From an uncultured Spirochaetaceae bacterium (GTDB taxonomy: Bacteria > Spirochaetota > Spirochaetia > Sphaerochaetales > Sphaerochaetaceae): 45,517 nt of DNA. The DNA is taken from the NCBI GenBank assembly GCA_944389295.1, contig CALXLV010000014.1, positions 1 to 45,517 on the forward strand. The letters run 5' to 3'. Positions 7,617 to 16,403 of this stretch are shown here, piece by piece. Under the pieces are notes generated by a model. The model was not told the origin of the DNA. It saw only the letters and a list, made by a program, of their open reading frames with translations, and did not search any database. The translations under genes and the position numbers were made by a program. How positions within the stretch are numbered: position 1 is the first letter of the stretch; each line of letters begins with the position of its first letter.

Positions 7617-9014
7617 TTACACTCTTCTCTGCAGGACAGCGCCCTGAGGAGTGTCCTTCACGATGTATCCCCTTCTCTCTAGTTCGGCCCTTATCTCGTC
7701 CGCCCTGGCATAGTCCTTCGCTTTCTTAGCAGCCGTGCGCTCGTCAAGAAGCCTCAGATCATCCTCGCTTCCGATCTTCTCCTCAGCCTCAGCCTTGTCA
7801 AGCCTGAGACCGAGTATGCCGTCCATATGGTAAGCGGCCGCGAGCTTATCGGCGGCGGGAACGCTGCTGTCCTTCATCATCTGCCACAGTCTTGCCACAG
7901 CCTCCGGCGCGCCGAGATCGTTCTCCATTGCGGCATCGAAGGAATCCATATACTCCTTCGCCGCATCCCCAACCTTCTCGGCAGGACATGTTTCAGCCTT
8001 CAGCGCGGCAATCTTTTCCATCAGGCTGCGCCTTGCGCTCCTTGCACCGTCAAGGGCCTCATAAGAGAACCTCAGCTGGCTCCTGTAGTGGCCGGTGAGG
8101 CAGAAGTAGCGGTAATCAAGGGCATCGTATCCCTTCTCCTCCAGCACAGGGAGTGTTACGAAGCCGCCCGATGACTTGGACATCTTCGCATCGCCCATCA
8201 GAAGGAACTCTCCATGGCACCAGTAGTTGACCCAAGTATGACCGGTCGCAGCCTCTGACTGCGCGATCTCATTGGTGTGGTGGACTGGTATCGCATCTAT
8301 TCCGCCGCAGTGGATATCGAAATGCTCGCCGAGATACTTCATCGACATCGCAGAGCACTCTATATGCCATCCGGGATATCCCCTGCCCCACGGGGAATCC
8401 CACGTCATCGCCTGGTTGGCGAACTTGGAGTTGGTGAACCAGAGCACGAAGTCCTTAGGATTCCTCTTGTTTGAGTCGACCTCGATGCGCGCGCCGCTTC
8501 TGAGATCGTCAAGCCTCAGTCCGGCGAGCTTGCCGTAATCGTCGATCGAGTCTATCGAGAAATAGACATTGCCTCCGGCAATATATGTATGACCCTTCTC
8601 CTCAAGCCTCTTTATCAGGGCGATCATCTCCTGTATGTGATCGGTGGCCTTGCAGATGATGTCAGGACGGATGATGTTCAGCGCATCCTCGTCGCGGAAG
8701 AACGCCTTCGTGTAGAACTCAGCTATGTCCCAGACGCTCTTCCCTGTCTCGCGCGAACGCTTCTCCATCTTGTCCTCTCCGTCGTCCCCGTCACCCGTGA
8801 GATGACCGACGTCGGTTATGTTCATGGCATGGAGTACGGAGTATCCGGCCCTCATGAGTGTGCGCTTGAGCACATCCTCGAATATGAAAGTCCTCAGATT
8901 GCCTATGTGTGCATAGTTGTAGACCGTAGGGCCGCAGCAGTACATCGAGACCTTTCCCGGTACGATGGGAACAAATTCCTCAACTCTTCTCGACATTGTG
9001 TTGTAAAGTTTCAT
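7617..9014 (-). CDS. cysS: Cysteinyl-tRNA synthetase
   Basis: A class I aminoacyl-tRNA synthetase of 465 residues that charges tRNA-Cys. The HIGH-type motif is YAHIGNLRT (about 35-43), zinc ligands include the Cys pair in YCCGPT and the WHIECSAMS segment, and the KMSKS loop is DAKMSKSSGG. The C-terminal anticodon domain is present, ending GYIVKDTPQG. ATG 9014 was preferred over a GTG two codons earlier because AGGAGG is eight bases from the ATG but only two from the GTG. It is the first gene of the operon with the sigma/anti-sigma pair. Confidence 0.97.
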   Translation of the reverse strand: MKLYNTMSRRVEEFVPIVPGKVSMYCCGPTVYNYAHIGNLRTFIFEDVLKRTLMRAGYSVLHAMNITDVGHLTGDGDDGEDKMEKRSRETGKSVWDIAEFYTKAFFRDEDALNIIRPDIICKATDHIQEMIALIKRLEEKGHTYIAGGNVYFSIDSIDDYGKLAGLRLDDLRSGARIEVDSNKRNPKDFVLWFTNSKFANQAMTWDSPWGRGYPGWHIECSAMSMKYLGEHFDIHCGGIDAIPVHHTNEIAQSEAATGHTWVNYWCHGEFLLMGDAKMSKSSGGFVTLPVLEEKGYDALDYRYFCLTGHYRSQLRFSYEALDGARSARRSLMEKIAALKAETCPAEKVGDAAKEYMDSFDAAMENDLGAPEAVARLWQMMKDSSVPAADKLAAAYHMDGILGLRLDKAEAEEKIGSEDDLRLLDERTAAKKAKDYARADEIRAELERRGYIVKDTPQGAVLQRRV

Positions 9015-9041
9015 ATACACGCCCTCCTGCGTCTTTCCGCT

Positions 9042-9071
9042 ATATTAAGATGTTTCCGAGCTTTTTCTCAA
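9042..9071 (-). promoter_or_regulatory. cysS promoter
   Basis: Minus-strand -35 TTGAGA (9066-9071), 18-bp spacer, -10 TAATAT (9042-9047). The -35 region overlaps that of the divergent murB-like promoter, so the two may compete for polymerase. Confidence 0.65.
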
Positions 9072-9084
9072 TAATGGCAGGAGG

Positions 9085-9090
9085 TATAAT
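9085..9090 (+). promoter_or_regulatory. -10 box of the murB-like gene, leaderless arrangement
   Basis: Perfect TATAAT followed by six bases and then ATG 9097, so transcription is expected to start at or beside the start codon. The -35 region (about 9062-9067) is only weakly matched. Confidence 0.55.
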
Positions 9091-9096
9091 CGGTAT

Positions 9097-9996
9097 ATGA
9101 TGACGATAAGACCCGGACAGGGAAGCCTCATGATAACGGAACAGCTCAGTATGGGACCGCGCTCATCCTTCGGAACAGGAGGAAAGGCTGAATACTATAC
9201 GGAACCGCGTACTGTGGACGAGTGCCTAAGCGCGCTTGAGCTTGCATACAAGAAAGGTCTGCCCGTGACCATCATAGGCTCGGGGACGCATATACTTGTG
9301 TCTGAGGAGGGAATCCCGGGGCTCGTTATCTCCTCAATGGGACTGCGCGGCATCACGATAAAAGGAGACCTGCTGGAAGCGGCATCGGGTGAGACGCTGG
9401 ACAATGTGATAAACCAGGCGATAGACCACAATCTCATCGGGCTCGAGGAGATCGCGGGAATACCTGGCACGATAGCGGGAGCCATATCCGTCAACGCGAC
9501 AGCCAACGGCAAGTCCATCTCCGACATGTTCTTCTATGCGGACTACCTCTCAGTCAAGGGCGAAGTCCACAGACGCCCCTATTACCACGACTATTTCCGC
9601 AGCCAGAAAAGCGCCTTCAAAAACGGGGAGCTGATAACATCGATCGCTCTCCGTCTCAAGCCGTCAAAGGCAAGCGCGGAAGCGAGAGTAAGGAAGGAGG
9701 AGTACGTCGAGCTGATGTTCATACCCCCGTGCCGCCGCTTCTCAGGAGAGATATTCCGCGATCCAGAGGAAATGAGCGCGGCAGATGCGCTGAGAAAGGC
9801 GGGAATGACAGGGCCGAGCGGAGTGAGGGCGGAGTTCTCCGAATACCAGCCCAACTCAATATTCACCTACCCCGGATGCACATCTGCGGAGATATACTCT
9901 CTGATACTGAGAGCCGAGCGCGAGGTGAAGGAGAAGCTGGGAATAGAGCTGGAGAGATCAATAACGGTTCTCGGCTCATTCAGCGAGAAGCTCTGA
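9097..9996 (+). CDS. murB: MurB-like FAD enzyme with altered catalytic positions
   Basis: Resembles UDP-N-acetylenolpyruvoylglucosamine reductase, which makes UDP-MurNAc for peptidoglycan. The FAD domain is recognisable: SSFGTGG (23-29), IGSGTHILVSEEGIPGLVIS (60-79) and GIPGTIAGAISVNA (121-134). The substrate domain contains SGEIFRDP (216-223) where the family has AGSxFKNP, and LERSI (285-289) where it has LxxEV. By my alignment the catalytic Ser is Glu218 and the catalytic Glu is Ser288, and the YRxS arginine falls on Gln170. It could be an inactive paralogue, a repurposed enzyme or a very diverged MurB. Start: leaderless ATG 9097, or ATG 9130 preceded by AGGGAAG. Confidence 0.8.
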   Translation: MMTIRPGQGSLMITEQLSMGPRSSFGTGGKAEYYTEPRTVDECLSALELAYKKGLPVTIIGSGTHILVSEEGIPGLVISSMGLRGITIKGDLLEAASGETLDNVINQAIDHNLIGLEEIAGIPGTIAGAISVNATANGKSISDMFFYADYLSVKGEVHRRPYYHDYFRSQKSAFKNGELITSIALRLKPSKASAEARVRKEEYVELMFIPPCRRFSGEIFRDPEEMSAADALRKAGMTGPSGVRAEFSEYQPNSIFTYPGCTSAEIYSLILRAEREVKEKLGIELERSITVLGSFSEKL

Positions 9997-9997
9997 A

Positions 9998-11028
9998 TCA
10001 GAGCGTGATGATCAAAGAAGCCTCAACTCCTCTGTCCGTCGATGCCTCGGCAATCAGGCTGACACTCTCAGCATCGAGGGTGAGCCTGAATGATACGAAG
10101 GCGTGCCCTTCCCTCCAGCCGAAGCTGAAATGGCCTGCGTCGACAGAGAATCCCGCACCATCTGAAGAGCTGTGTACCAGAGCGTCATGATTCCGCAGGC
10201 AGCTCCGATGAAATCTGAGCGAGAGACATTCCCGCTTCTGGAAAATCCGTGTTCCATATGCGAGAAGATTCGGAGAGAGCCGAGATCGAGGACGGAGGAA
10301 AGCTCTGTCTCATACGGAAGGTAGTCCTCGCTGAATACGGGCTCCTCTCCTGCCGCGATGCGCATCGCGGCCCTGAACCCCTCTTCCTCAAGTGATGCAG
10401 CAAGCGACCAGCTGTACTCAGGACTGTCGCTGTAAAGAGCTATGAGCGAGCCGTATGCAAACGAGAGCGAGTATCCTTCCTTCCCTATCGTTCCCGAAAT
10501 GACACCTCTGAATCCTATCTCCTCTGCAAATGAGATCATGCCGGTAAGCGATAAAGGCCCCCACGCGCCCTGACAGCCTAGATAGAGGACGTTCCACTCC
10601 CCGCTCCGCCCCGGGTCGAGGTGGAAAGAGTCATCCTCCTCTCCTTGAAAGGCAAAGAGAAGGGCCAGGGCAAAAGCTCCGGAATCATAGGAGAAAGAGA
10701 GAAAAGGCCGTCCGTCGGATGAAGCTGCTATTTTCACAGGCCCCAGTGAGAGAAGCGAACCGGAACGCTCACCTTCCCTTCCTGGACGCGTGATAGCGGG
10801 AGAGAGGGAAAGATTTCCGCCGTGCGGATCGTCAAAAGCAGCTATAAGCCCCTTCCTGTCTATCGTGCCATGGCTGTACGGACCCGCCGCAATGTATGCT
10901 TCTCCCGCATTAATGGCGATATGCACACCGTCAGCTTCGAGAACGCTTCCGCCCTCCCCGATGCCTATCAGAGCGGAGTGAAGCGGAAGGGAAGCGAGAA
11001 TGAGAACGATGACGAGGAAAGCATTCAT
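9998..11028 (-). pseudogene. Outer membrane beta-barrel-like protein, frameshifted near its 3' end
   Basis: A signal peptide (AFLVIVLILASLPLHSA) is followed by alternating hydrophobic/polar strands typical of a barrel, such as FLSFSYDSGAFALALLFAF. The starting frame runs from 11028 and stops at 10054, but its last 50 residues become Ser/Gly/Pro-rich nonsense. Another frame, open from about 10200 to the stop at 9998, gives strand-like sequence (FSVDAGHFSFGW, SVSLIAEASTDRG, final SLIITL). One base appears to be missing around 10165-10200. With the frame restored the protein would be about 343 residues. The function is unknown; no SD precedes the ATG. The corrected end lies one base from the murB-like stop. 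Confidence 0.7.
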
Positions 11029-11165
11029 GATCGTTTATCCGCGCTCTCCTGCGCTTTCCGTCAGTTTTCATCGGCTTCCAGCAGCGCTTTGCATATGTAC
11101 TTTCCCCGTCTTTTCTGATAACTTTCCTCTCTGTAAATCAGCTATTTGTTTTTCAGGAGATGGAA

Positions 11166-12530
11166 ATGGTTATACTGACTCTCAACTGTGGCAGCTCATC
11201 TGCCAAGTATCAGGTTTACGACTGGGATGCGAAGGATGTGCTGTGCGTAGGCGTCGTCGAACGCATCGGGCTTGAATATTCCACCATTGAACAGAAGTCC
11301 ATAGGCAAGGAAGAGTATCATGAGCGCTTCGTCTCCCCTACACACAAGGAAGCCATAGAGCTCATCCTCAAAATGCTTGTCGATCCCGAATACGGCTGCA
11401 TCAGCTCGCTTGAACAGATCGGAGCAGTAGGTCACCGCGTACTCCACGGAGGAGAGCTCTTCAAGAAGTCCACGCTCGTGACGGACGAAGTCGTCGAACA
11501 GCTCAAGTCACTCATTCCCCTCGGACCGCTCCACATGCCGGCCAACATCATGGGAATCGAGGCTGCAAGGAAGCTGATGCCCGGCGTCCCCCATGCGATC
11601 GTCATGGACACGGCGTTCCACCAGACAATGCCTGAGGAGGCGTTCATGTACGCCGTCCCCTACGAGTGGTACACGAAGTACAACGTCCGCCGCTACGGCT
11701 TCCACGGAACAAGTCATCTCTACTGCGCAAAGCGTGCGGCTCTCCTTCTGGGAAAGAAGAACGAGGATACGAACGTCATAATCCTACACATCGGCAACGG
11801 TGCTTCCGCATGTGCCGTCAAGAACGGAATATGCGTGGAGACATCGATGGGACTCACCCCGCTTGAGGGCCTCGTGATGGGAACACGCTCCGGCGATATC
11901 GACCCGGCCATCATCCCCTACATCTGCAGCAACACAGGCCTTTCCGCAAAGGACATGGATACATACCTCAACAAGAAGTCAGGTCTTGTCGGCATCTGCG
12001 GCATGTCTGACAGACGCGATGTCCACGAGGCGGCAAACAACGGAGATCCCAAGGCACAGCTCGGCGTTGCGATGGAGACCCACAGGATAAAGAAGTACAT
12101 CGGAGCCTATGCGGCCCTCCTCGGACGCGTCGATGCCATCGTATTCACAGCAGGAGTCGGCGAGATGGGCGAGCATATCAGAAGAGGCGCATGCGAAGGA
12201 CTTGAGAATCTCGGAATCATGCTTGACGAGGAGAAGAACGACCTTTCGCACTGCCGCAATGCCGAGACATGCATCTCCAAGGACGAGAGCCCTGTGAAGA
12301 TCTTCGTGATTCCTACGGATGAGGAGCTTGTGATGACAGAGGATGCCTACGCTCTTATGAACGGCACATATGACATCCACACTAACTTCCACTACACATT
12401 CGAGAATCCCGACTATGTGAACAAGGCACGCGCGAGAGGCCTCAAGGAGCAGCTTAAGAAGAAGCCGGAGCTTGAGAGAATCATCGCGGTTCCTCCTGCA
12501 AAGGAATCCTGCTCGGTATCAGGCTGCTGA
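11166..12530 (+). CDS. ackA: Acetate kinase
   Basis: Converts acetyl phosphate and ADP to acetate and ATP, the energy-yielding last step of acetate fermentation. ASKHA-fold motifs are all present: [11 protein letters not shown] near the N-terminus, [35 protein letters not shown] and [15 protein letters not shown]. The 454-residue length exceeds the usual 400 because of a basic C-terminal tail ending CSVSGC; spirochaete enzymes are commonly long. ATG 11166 follows CAGGAG by six bases; an ATG six bases upstream sits directly on the SD. No pta gene is in the window. Confidence 0.97.
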   Translation: MVILTLNCGSSSAKYQVYDWDAKDVLCVGVVERIGLEYSTIEQKSIGKEEYHERFVSPTHKEAIELILKMLVDPEYGCISSLEQIGAVGHRVLHGGELFKKSTLVTDEVVEQLKSLIPLGPLHMPANIMGIEAARKLMPGVPHAIVMDTAFHQTMPEEAFMYAVPYEWYTKYNVRRYGFHGTSHLYCAKRAALLLGKKNEDTNVIILHIGNGASACAVKNGICVETSMGLTPLEGLVMGTRSGDIDPAIIPYICSNTGLSAKDMDTYLNKKSGLVGICGMSDRRDVHEAANNGDPKAQLGVAMETHRIKKYIGAYAALLGRVDAIVFTAGVGEMGEHIRRGACEGLENLGIMLDEEKNDLSHCRNAETCISKDESPVKIFVIPTDEELVMTEDAYALMNGTYDIHTNFHYTFENPDYVNKARARGLKEQLKKKPELERIIAVPPAKESCSVSGC

Positions 12531-12543
12531 TTGCCAGTGAAGA

Positions 12544-12570
12544 ATGGCTTCCGACCGGAAGCCATTTTTT
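12544..12570 (+). terminator. ackA terminator
   Basis: ATGGCTTCC pairs perfectly with GGAAGCCAT, loop GACC, followed by six T. Confidence 0.92.
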
Positions 12571-12574
12571 ATTC

Positions 12575-13576
12575 TCAGAGAGAAAGAATGTTTTTCCACA
12601 CTCTCTCATCGACGGGAATGCCGTCCCGCAGGTTCCTCTCCTTTATGCCCATGAGCCTTTCACCCGGATAAACAATTGGAGCAGAACCTGCCGGAACAGA
12701 GGATTTCAGATCCGCGGTTATCGCATCCCCTATAGCGGTGACAGTTTTCTCATCGGCCGTTCTCTTCCAGTCTATCGCTATGAAAACCTGCGAGACACCA
12801 TACTCACCGCCTCCGGAATGACCTATCTCCTGCACGCTCCTTCCCATTGAGAGAGAGGATGCGAATACGTCAAGCAGTATGGACATCGCCGAACCTTTCC
12901 AGTACCCGGCTGGCAGAGTGCGGCGCGAGCGTATCACTGCGGAGGGATCATCAGTAAGGACACCGTTCTCATCATAGCCTGCGGGAAACGGCATCTTCCT
13001 CCCCTCCTGTTCCGCGATCTCAAGCGCACCGTAGGAATACTGCGACATCGCGGAATCAACGATGAAATGCTGCCCGTTCTCACGGGGAAAAGCCATCATG
13101 AAGGGATTGTTGCCTATGCGTGCATCCACGCCTCCCCAGGCAGGCATGTTCGGAAGAGTATTTGTGAAGCATATGGCGGCAAAGCCCCTCTCAGCGGCAC
13201 GGAGGCCGTATGTGGCGGCTCTGAGCCAGTGATTCGTATTGCGGAGGGCGACAACCGCTATCCCGCAGCTCTCTGCAAGTTCCACAGCGCGGTCGATGGC
13301 GGCACGCGCATTCACGATTCCGAAGCCGAGATTGCCGTCATATCTCTCCGAAGAGCCGAATGCACTGAGAAGCTCCATCTTTCCGCCGGGGATGATGAAA
13401 CCATCATCGATATTCTTTACCACAGACGGGAACCTGTTTATCCCGTGGGTATAGGTTCCTTCAAGCGAGTTTCTCGCCATCTCATATGCTACTGTCTCCG
13501 CTTCTTCTTTTCCGGCACCGTGCCTGATGAGCTTTTCCCTCATCACAGCTTCCGCTTCATCAAATCCGATTCTCAT
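12575..13576 (-). CDS. yiaK: 2,3-diketo-L-gulonate reductase-like NAD(P)H dehydrogenase (YiaK family)
   Basis: A 333-residue member of the malate/L-lactate (Ldh_2) oxidoreductase family, closest in recalled sequence to E. coli YiaK, which reduces 2,3-diketo-L-gulonate in ascorbate and uronate-type sugar use. Matching blocks are YTHGINRFP with the catalytic His44, IAVVALRNTNHWLRAATYG, PAGYWKGSAMSILLD and EYGVSQVFIAID. No sugar transporter or kinase of the yia pathway is adjacent, so the exact substrate is open. No SD precedes the ATG. It diverges from the helicase gene 53 bp away. Confidence 0.85.
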   Translation of the reverse strand: MRIGFDEAEAVMREKLIRHGAGKEEAETVAYEMARNSLEGTYTHGINRFPSVVKNIDDGFIIPGGKMELLSAFGSSERYDGNLGFGIVNARAAIDRAVELAESCGIAVVALRNTNHWLRAATYGLRAAERGFAAICFTNTLPNMPAWGGVDARIGNNPFMMAFPRENGQHFIVDSAMSQYSYGALEIAEQEGRKMPFPAGYDENGVLTDDPSAVIRSRRTLPAGYWKGSAMSILLDVFASSLSMGRSVQEIGHSGGGEYGVSQVFIAIDWKRTADEKTVTAIGDAITADLKSSVPAGSAPIVYPGERLMGIKERNLRDGIPVDERVWKNILSL

Positions 13577-13629
13577 AAAAAAGAGGATAGAACAGAGACA
13601 GACGAATTTCCACCTCAGATTTCAGCAGA

Positions 13630-15030
13630 ATGCGAAGGAGAAAGCGTAGAGATGATATGGAAAGAATACCGGAAGAGCTGGGGATTCCCTACCTCAGGCC
13701 GTATCAGGAACTTGTGATAACCCATATCCTCGAATGCCGCAGGAAAGGAAGAGGCGCAAGAGTTCTCTGCTCCCTTCCGACAGGAAGCGGCAAATCGCTC
13801 TGCTTCATCCTTCCGATAATGATGATCAGGAAAAGGACGGTGCTTATATATCCCCTCCTCTCGCTGATGGATGATCAGGCGAGGAGATTCAGGGAAGCGA
13901 ACATTCCTCATGTGATACTCTCCGGCGGACTTGACGCTGACGAGAGAAGGAAAAGGCTGGGGATGATCGCATCCTCTCCGTACATCTCCGTGATTACCAA
14001 TCCGGAGATGCTCAGCGCGATGATGGAGAGTGGAACGCTGAGCATACTGCGCTCTCCTTCCCTTCTCGTGATCGACGAGGTGCATGCAGCGGTCACATGG
14101 GGCGATTCCTTCCGGCCTGCATACAGAAAGATTGATGAGATAATCAGAGCTTTAAATCCCCGCAGCATCCTCGCCTTCACCGCCACGATGGACAGAAACA
14201 CGGAAAGAGGGATCATAGAGAAGATATTCAGAGGACGCCTTCCCTACATCGTCCGCGCAAGCCCCGACAGGGAGAATATCTTTTACCATGCGAAGAACTG
14301 TCTCTGCAAAGAGATAGAGATAATCAGCGTGCTTGCTCCCTCAGCTTCCCGCCCGGCAGTAGTGTTCTGTCCGTCGAGGAAGAGCGCTGAGGCGACGGCT
14401 GAAAGACTTTCGCACCGCTTTCCCGCAAAGTGCTACCACGCAGGAATGGACAGGGAGGAGAAGGTGAAAACCGGGAAGTGGTTCATGGAGAGCAGAGACG
14501 GGGTTCTCGCCGCCACTTCCGCCTATGGCATGGGTGTGAGCAAGGATGATATCAGGACGGTGATACACTCATACCTTCCGCAGGATGCGCTGGAGTATAT
14601 GCAGGAATCTGGACGTGCGGGAAGGGACGGCGCAAGAGCCGATGCCTATGTATTCTTCTACGGAAACGAGAAGAGCCCGCTGAGGGATATATTCACGGGA
14701 AGCGAGTGCATAAGAGCATCTCTTCTTTCAGCTATGGATATAGAGACAGAAGAGAGAAGATGTCTGGGCTGCTCTGCTTGTATTCCATCCCCGTGCCTCC
14801 GTGCCGGAGAGAATATCATACTGCGCTTTTTCCTCCTTCACCCGCTGACAACCATTTCAGCCGCTGCAGCGGCGCTCTCCTCTCCGCACTTCCTGCTGAG
14901 AAGATGGAGGCTTCAGGAATGGAGAGAAGATGAGGTCAGGAGGGCTGTCAGGATACTCACTGAGGAGGGAAAGCTGAAGATGATAGGGAAAAGGATCATA
15001 TGTCCAATCCCTCACTGCAGACGGTCATAA
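13630..15030 (+). CDS. recQ: Short RecQ-family ATP-dependent DNA helicase
   Basis: A 3'-5' superfamily 2 helicase core of 466 residues. Motif I is LPTGSGKSLCF, motif II reads DEVHAAVTWG (DEVH instead of the usual DEAH), motif III is AFTATMD and motif VI is QESGRAGRDG. A Cys cluster (CLGCSAC, then C) resembles the RecQ zinc site, followed by a short winged-helix-like end; the HRDC domain of the longer 600-residue forms is absent. ATG 13630 has no SD; ATG 13657 (MERIPEELG) is an alternative. galK follows within 81 bp on the same strand. Confidence 0.88.
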   Translation: MRRRKRRDDMERIPEELGIPYLRPYQELVITHILECRRKGRGARVLCSLPTGSGKSLCFILPIMMIRKRTVLIYPLLSLMDDQARRFREANIPHVILSGGLDADERRKRLGMIASSPYISVITNPEMLSAMMESGTLSILRSPSLLVIDEVHAAVTWGDSFRPAYRKIDEIIRALNPRSILAFTATMDRNTERGIIEKIFRGRLPYIVRASPDRENIFYHAKNCLCKEIEIISVLAPSASRPAVVFCPSRKSAEATAERLSHRFPAKCYHAGMDREEKVKTGKWFMESRDGVLAATSAYGMGVSKDDIRTVIHSYLPQDALEYMQESGRAGRDGARADAYVFFYGNEKSPLRDIFTGSECIRASLLSAMDIETEERRCLGCSACIPSPCLRAGENIILRFFLLHPLTTISAAAAALSSPHFLLRRWRLQEWREDEVRRAVRILTEEGKLKMIGKRIICPIPHCRRS

Positions 15031-15111
15031 GTACGCAGCCGCATGAAACGTATCCCCTTATGGTTTTCCTCTGTCTCAACTGATGCTAGAATCTTCTGGA
15101 AAGGAGTCCAT

Positions 15112-16362
15112 ATGATATCAGCCCTGCATGAAGTTTATCCCGCTCTCTACGGGAACGAATATGATGAGAAGAAGATGGATGAGCGCTTCTCCGCCCTCAT
15201 CGGAAAGCACAGGGAGATGTTCGGGAAATCAGATCCCGCAGTATTCTCCGCCGCCGGAAGAACGGAGATAGGAGGAAACCATACAGACCACAATCTCGGC
15301 AAGGTGATAGGAGGCTCCGTCAACCTCGACACGATCGGAGCTGTCTCAAAGCGCGGCGACAGCCGCGTCATCATCGCAAGCGAGGGCTTCCCCGTTGTCG
15401 ATGTCGATATCTCCGACCTTGAGGTCAGGGACGGCGAGAAGAACGACACTGACAGCCTTGTGAGGGGAATTGCAAAAGCATTTCTTGAGAAGGGCCTTAA
15501 AACAGGCGGATGGGAAGCCAACACCACGACAAGGGTTCTCGGCGGTTCAGGCCTCTCCTCATCCGCGGCCATAGAGGTTCTGATAGCTGAGATCTTCAAC
15601 AGCCTATACAACGATGATGTTCTCTCTCCGATAGAGCTGGCGAAGGCGGGAAAGTATGCGGAGAACGTCTACTTCGGAAAGCCTTCCGGACTGCTTGATC
15701 AGGCATGCTGCGCCCATGGAGGAATCATAGGCATAGATTTCAGGGACAGCGACAATCCCGCAGTCACTCCCGTATCCGTCAGCTTCGAGGATTACGGCTA
15801 CACGATGATAATAACTGACACGCGCGGCTCGCATGCCGATCTTACCGGTGAATACGCCTCAGTTCCTCCTGAGATGAGGATGGTTGCCTCATTCTACGGG
15901 AAGAGCAATCTGCGCGATGTGGACTTCCATGACTTCCTCCGAGATATGCGCGCGATAAGGGAGAAAGTGAACAACGACAGGGCGCTTCTCAGGGCCTATC
16001 ACTTCTTCAAGGAGAACGAGAGGGTCGATTTCATGCTGCAGGCGCTGCAGGAGGGCGACATAGACGGTTTCCTCGCCTTTGTGCAGGAGTCGGGAAACAG
16101 CTCGTTCAGATTCCTGCAGAACGTCTACCCCGCATCGGCTCCGGAGAATCAGGGGCTCTCTCTTGCCCTTGCTCTCTCGGAGGAGATACTGATGGGAGAC
16201 GGTGCGAGCAGAGTGCACGGAGGAGGGTTCGCGGGAACTATCCAGGCGTATGTGCCTGAGCACCTCATAGAGAAATACATAAAAGGTATGGAGGGACTCT
16301 TCGGAGAGGGATGCTCGATGAGAATAGCCATCAGGCAGAGACCTGTCTCAAGAATACTCTGA
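15112..16362 (+). CDS. galK: Galactokinase
   Basis: A GHMP-family kinase of 416 residues that phosphorylates galactose at C1, the entry step of the Leloir pathway. The galactokinase signature GRTEIGGNHTDHNLGK spans residues 49-64, the ATP loop is GGSGLSSSAA, and the catalytic Asp should be that in SGLLDQACCAHGG. A C-terminal GHMP motif is VHGGGFAGTIQA. The start chosen is ATG 15112, five bases after AAGGAG; a longer frame from 15043 adds 23 residues without homology. No galT or galE is visible nearby. Confidence 0.95.
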   Translation: MISALHEVYPALYGNEYDEKKMDERFSALIGKHREMFGKSDPAVFSAAGRTEIGGNHTDHNLGKVIGGSVNLDTIGAVSKRGDSRVIIASEGFPVVDVDISDLEVRDGEKNDTDSLVRGIAKAFLEKGLKTGGWEANTTTRVLGGSGLSSSAAIEVLIAEIFNSLYNDDVLSPIELAKAGKYAENVYFGKPSGLLDQACCAHGGIIGIDFRDSDNPAVTPVSVSFEDYGYTMIITDTRGSHADLTGEYASVPPEMRMVASFYGKSNLRDVDFHDFLRDMRAIREKVNNDRALLRAYHFFKENERVDFMLQALQEGDIDGFLAFVQESGNSSFRFLQNVYPASAPENQGLSLALALSEEILMGDGASRVHGGGFAGTIQAYVPEHLIEKYIKGMEGLFGEGCSMRIAIRQRPVSRIL

Positions 16363-16390
16363 CCATCTTCTCATAGCATGCATCTGCGGT

Positions 16391-16396
16391 TATACT
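16391..16396 (+). promoter_or_regulatory. -10 box of the MATE gene, leaderless arrangement
   Basis: TATACT seven bases before the GTG start, with TTCTCA as a possible -35 at 17-bp spacing (16368-16373). No SD lies between. Confidence 0.5.
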
Positions 16397-16403
16397 CCCC
16401 TCT

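Noticed and set aside
7004..7729. 241-codon plus-strand frame
   Set aside because: It lies antisense to the sigma, anti-sigma and cysS genes, crosses their boundaries and has no domain pattern.
13067..13717. 216-codon plus-strand frame ahead of the helicase
   Set aside because: It is antisense to the YiaK-type gene, whose domain match is clear.
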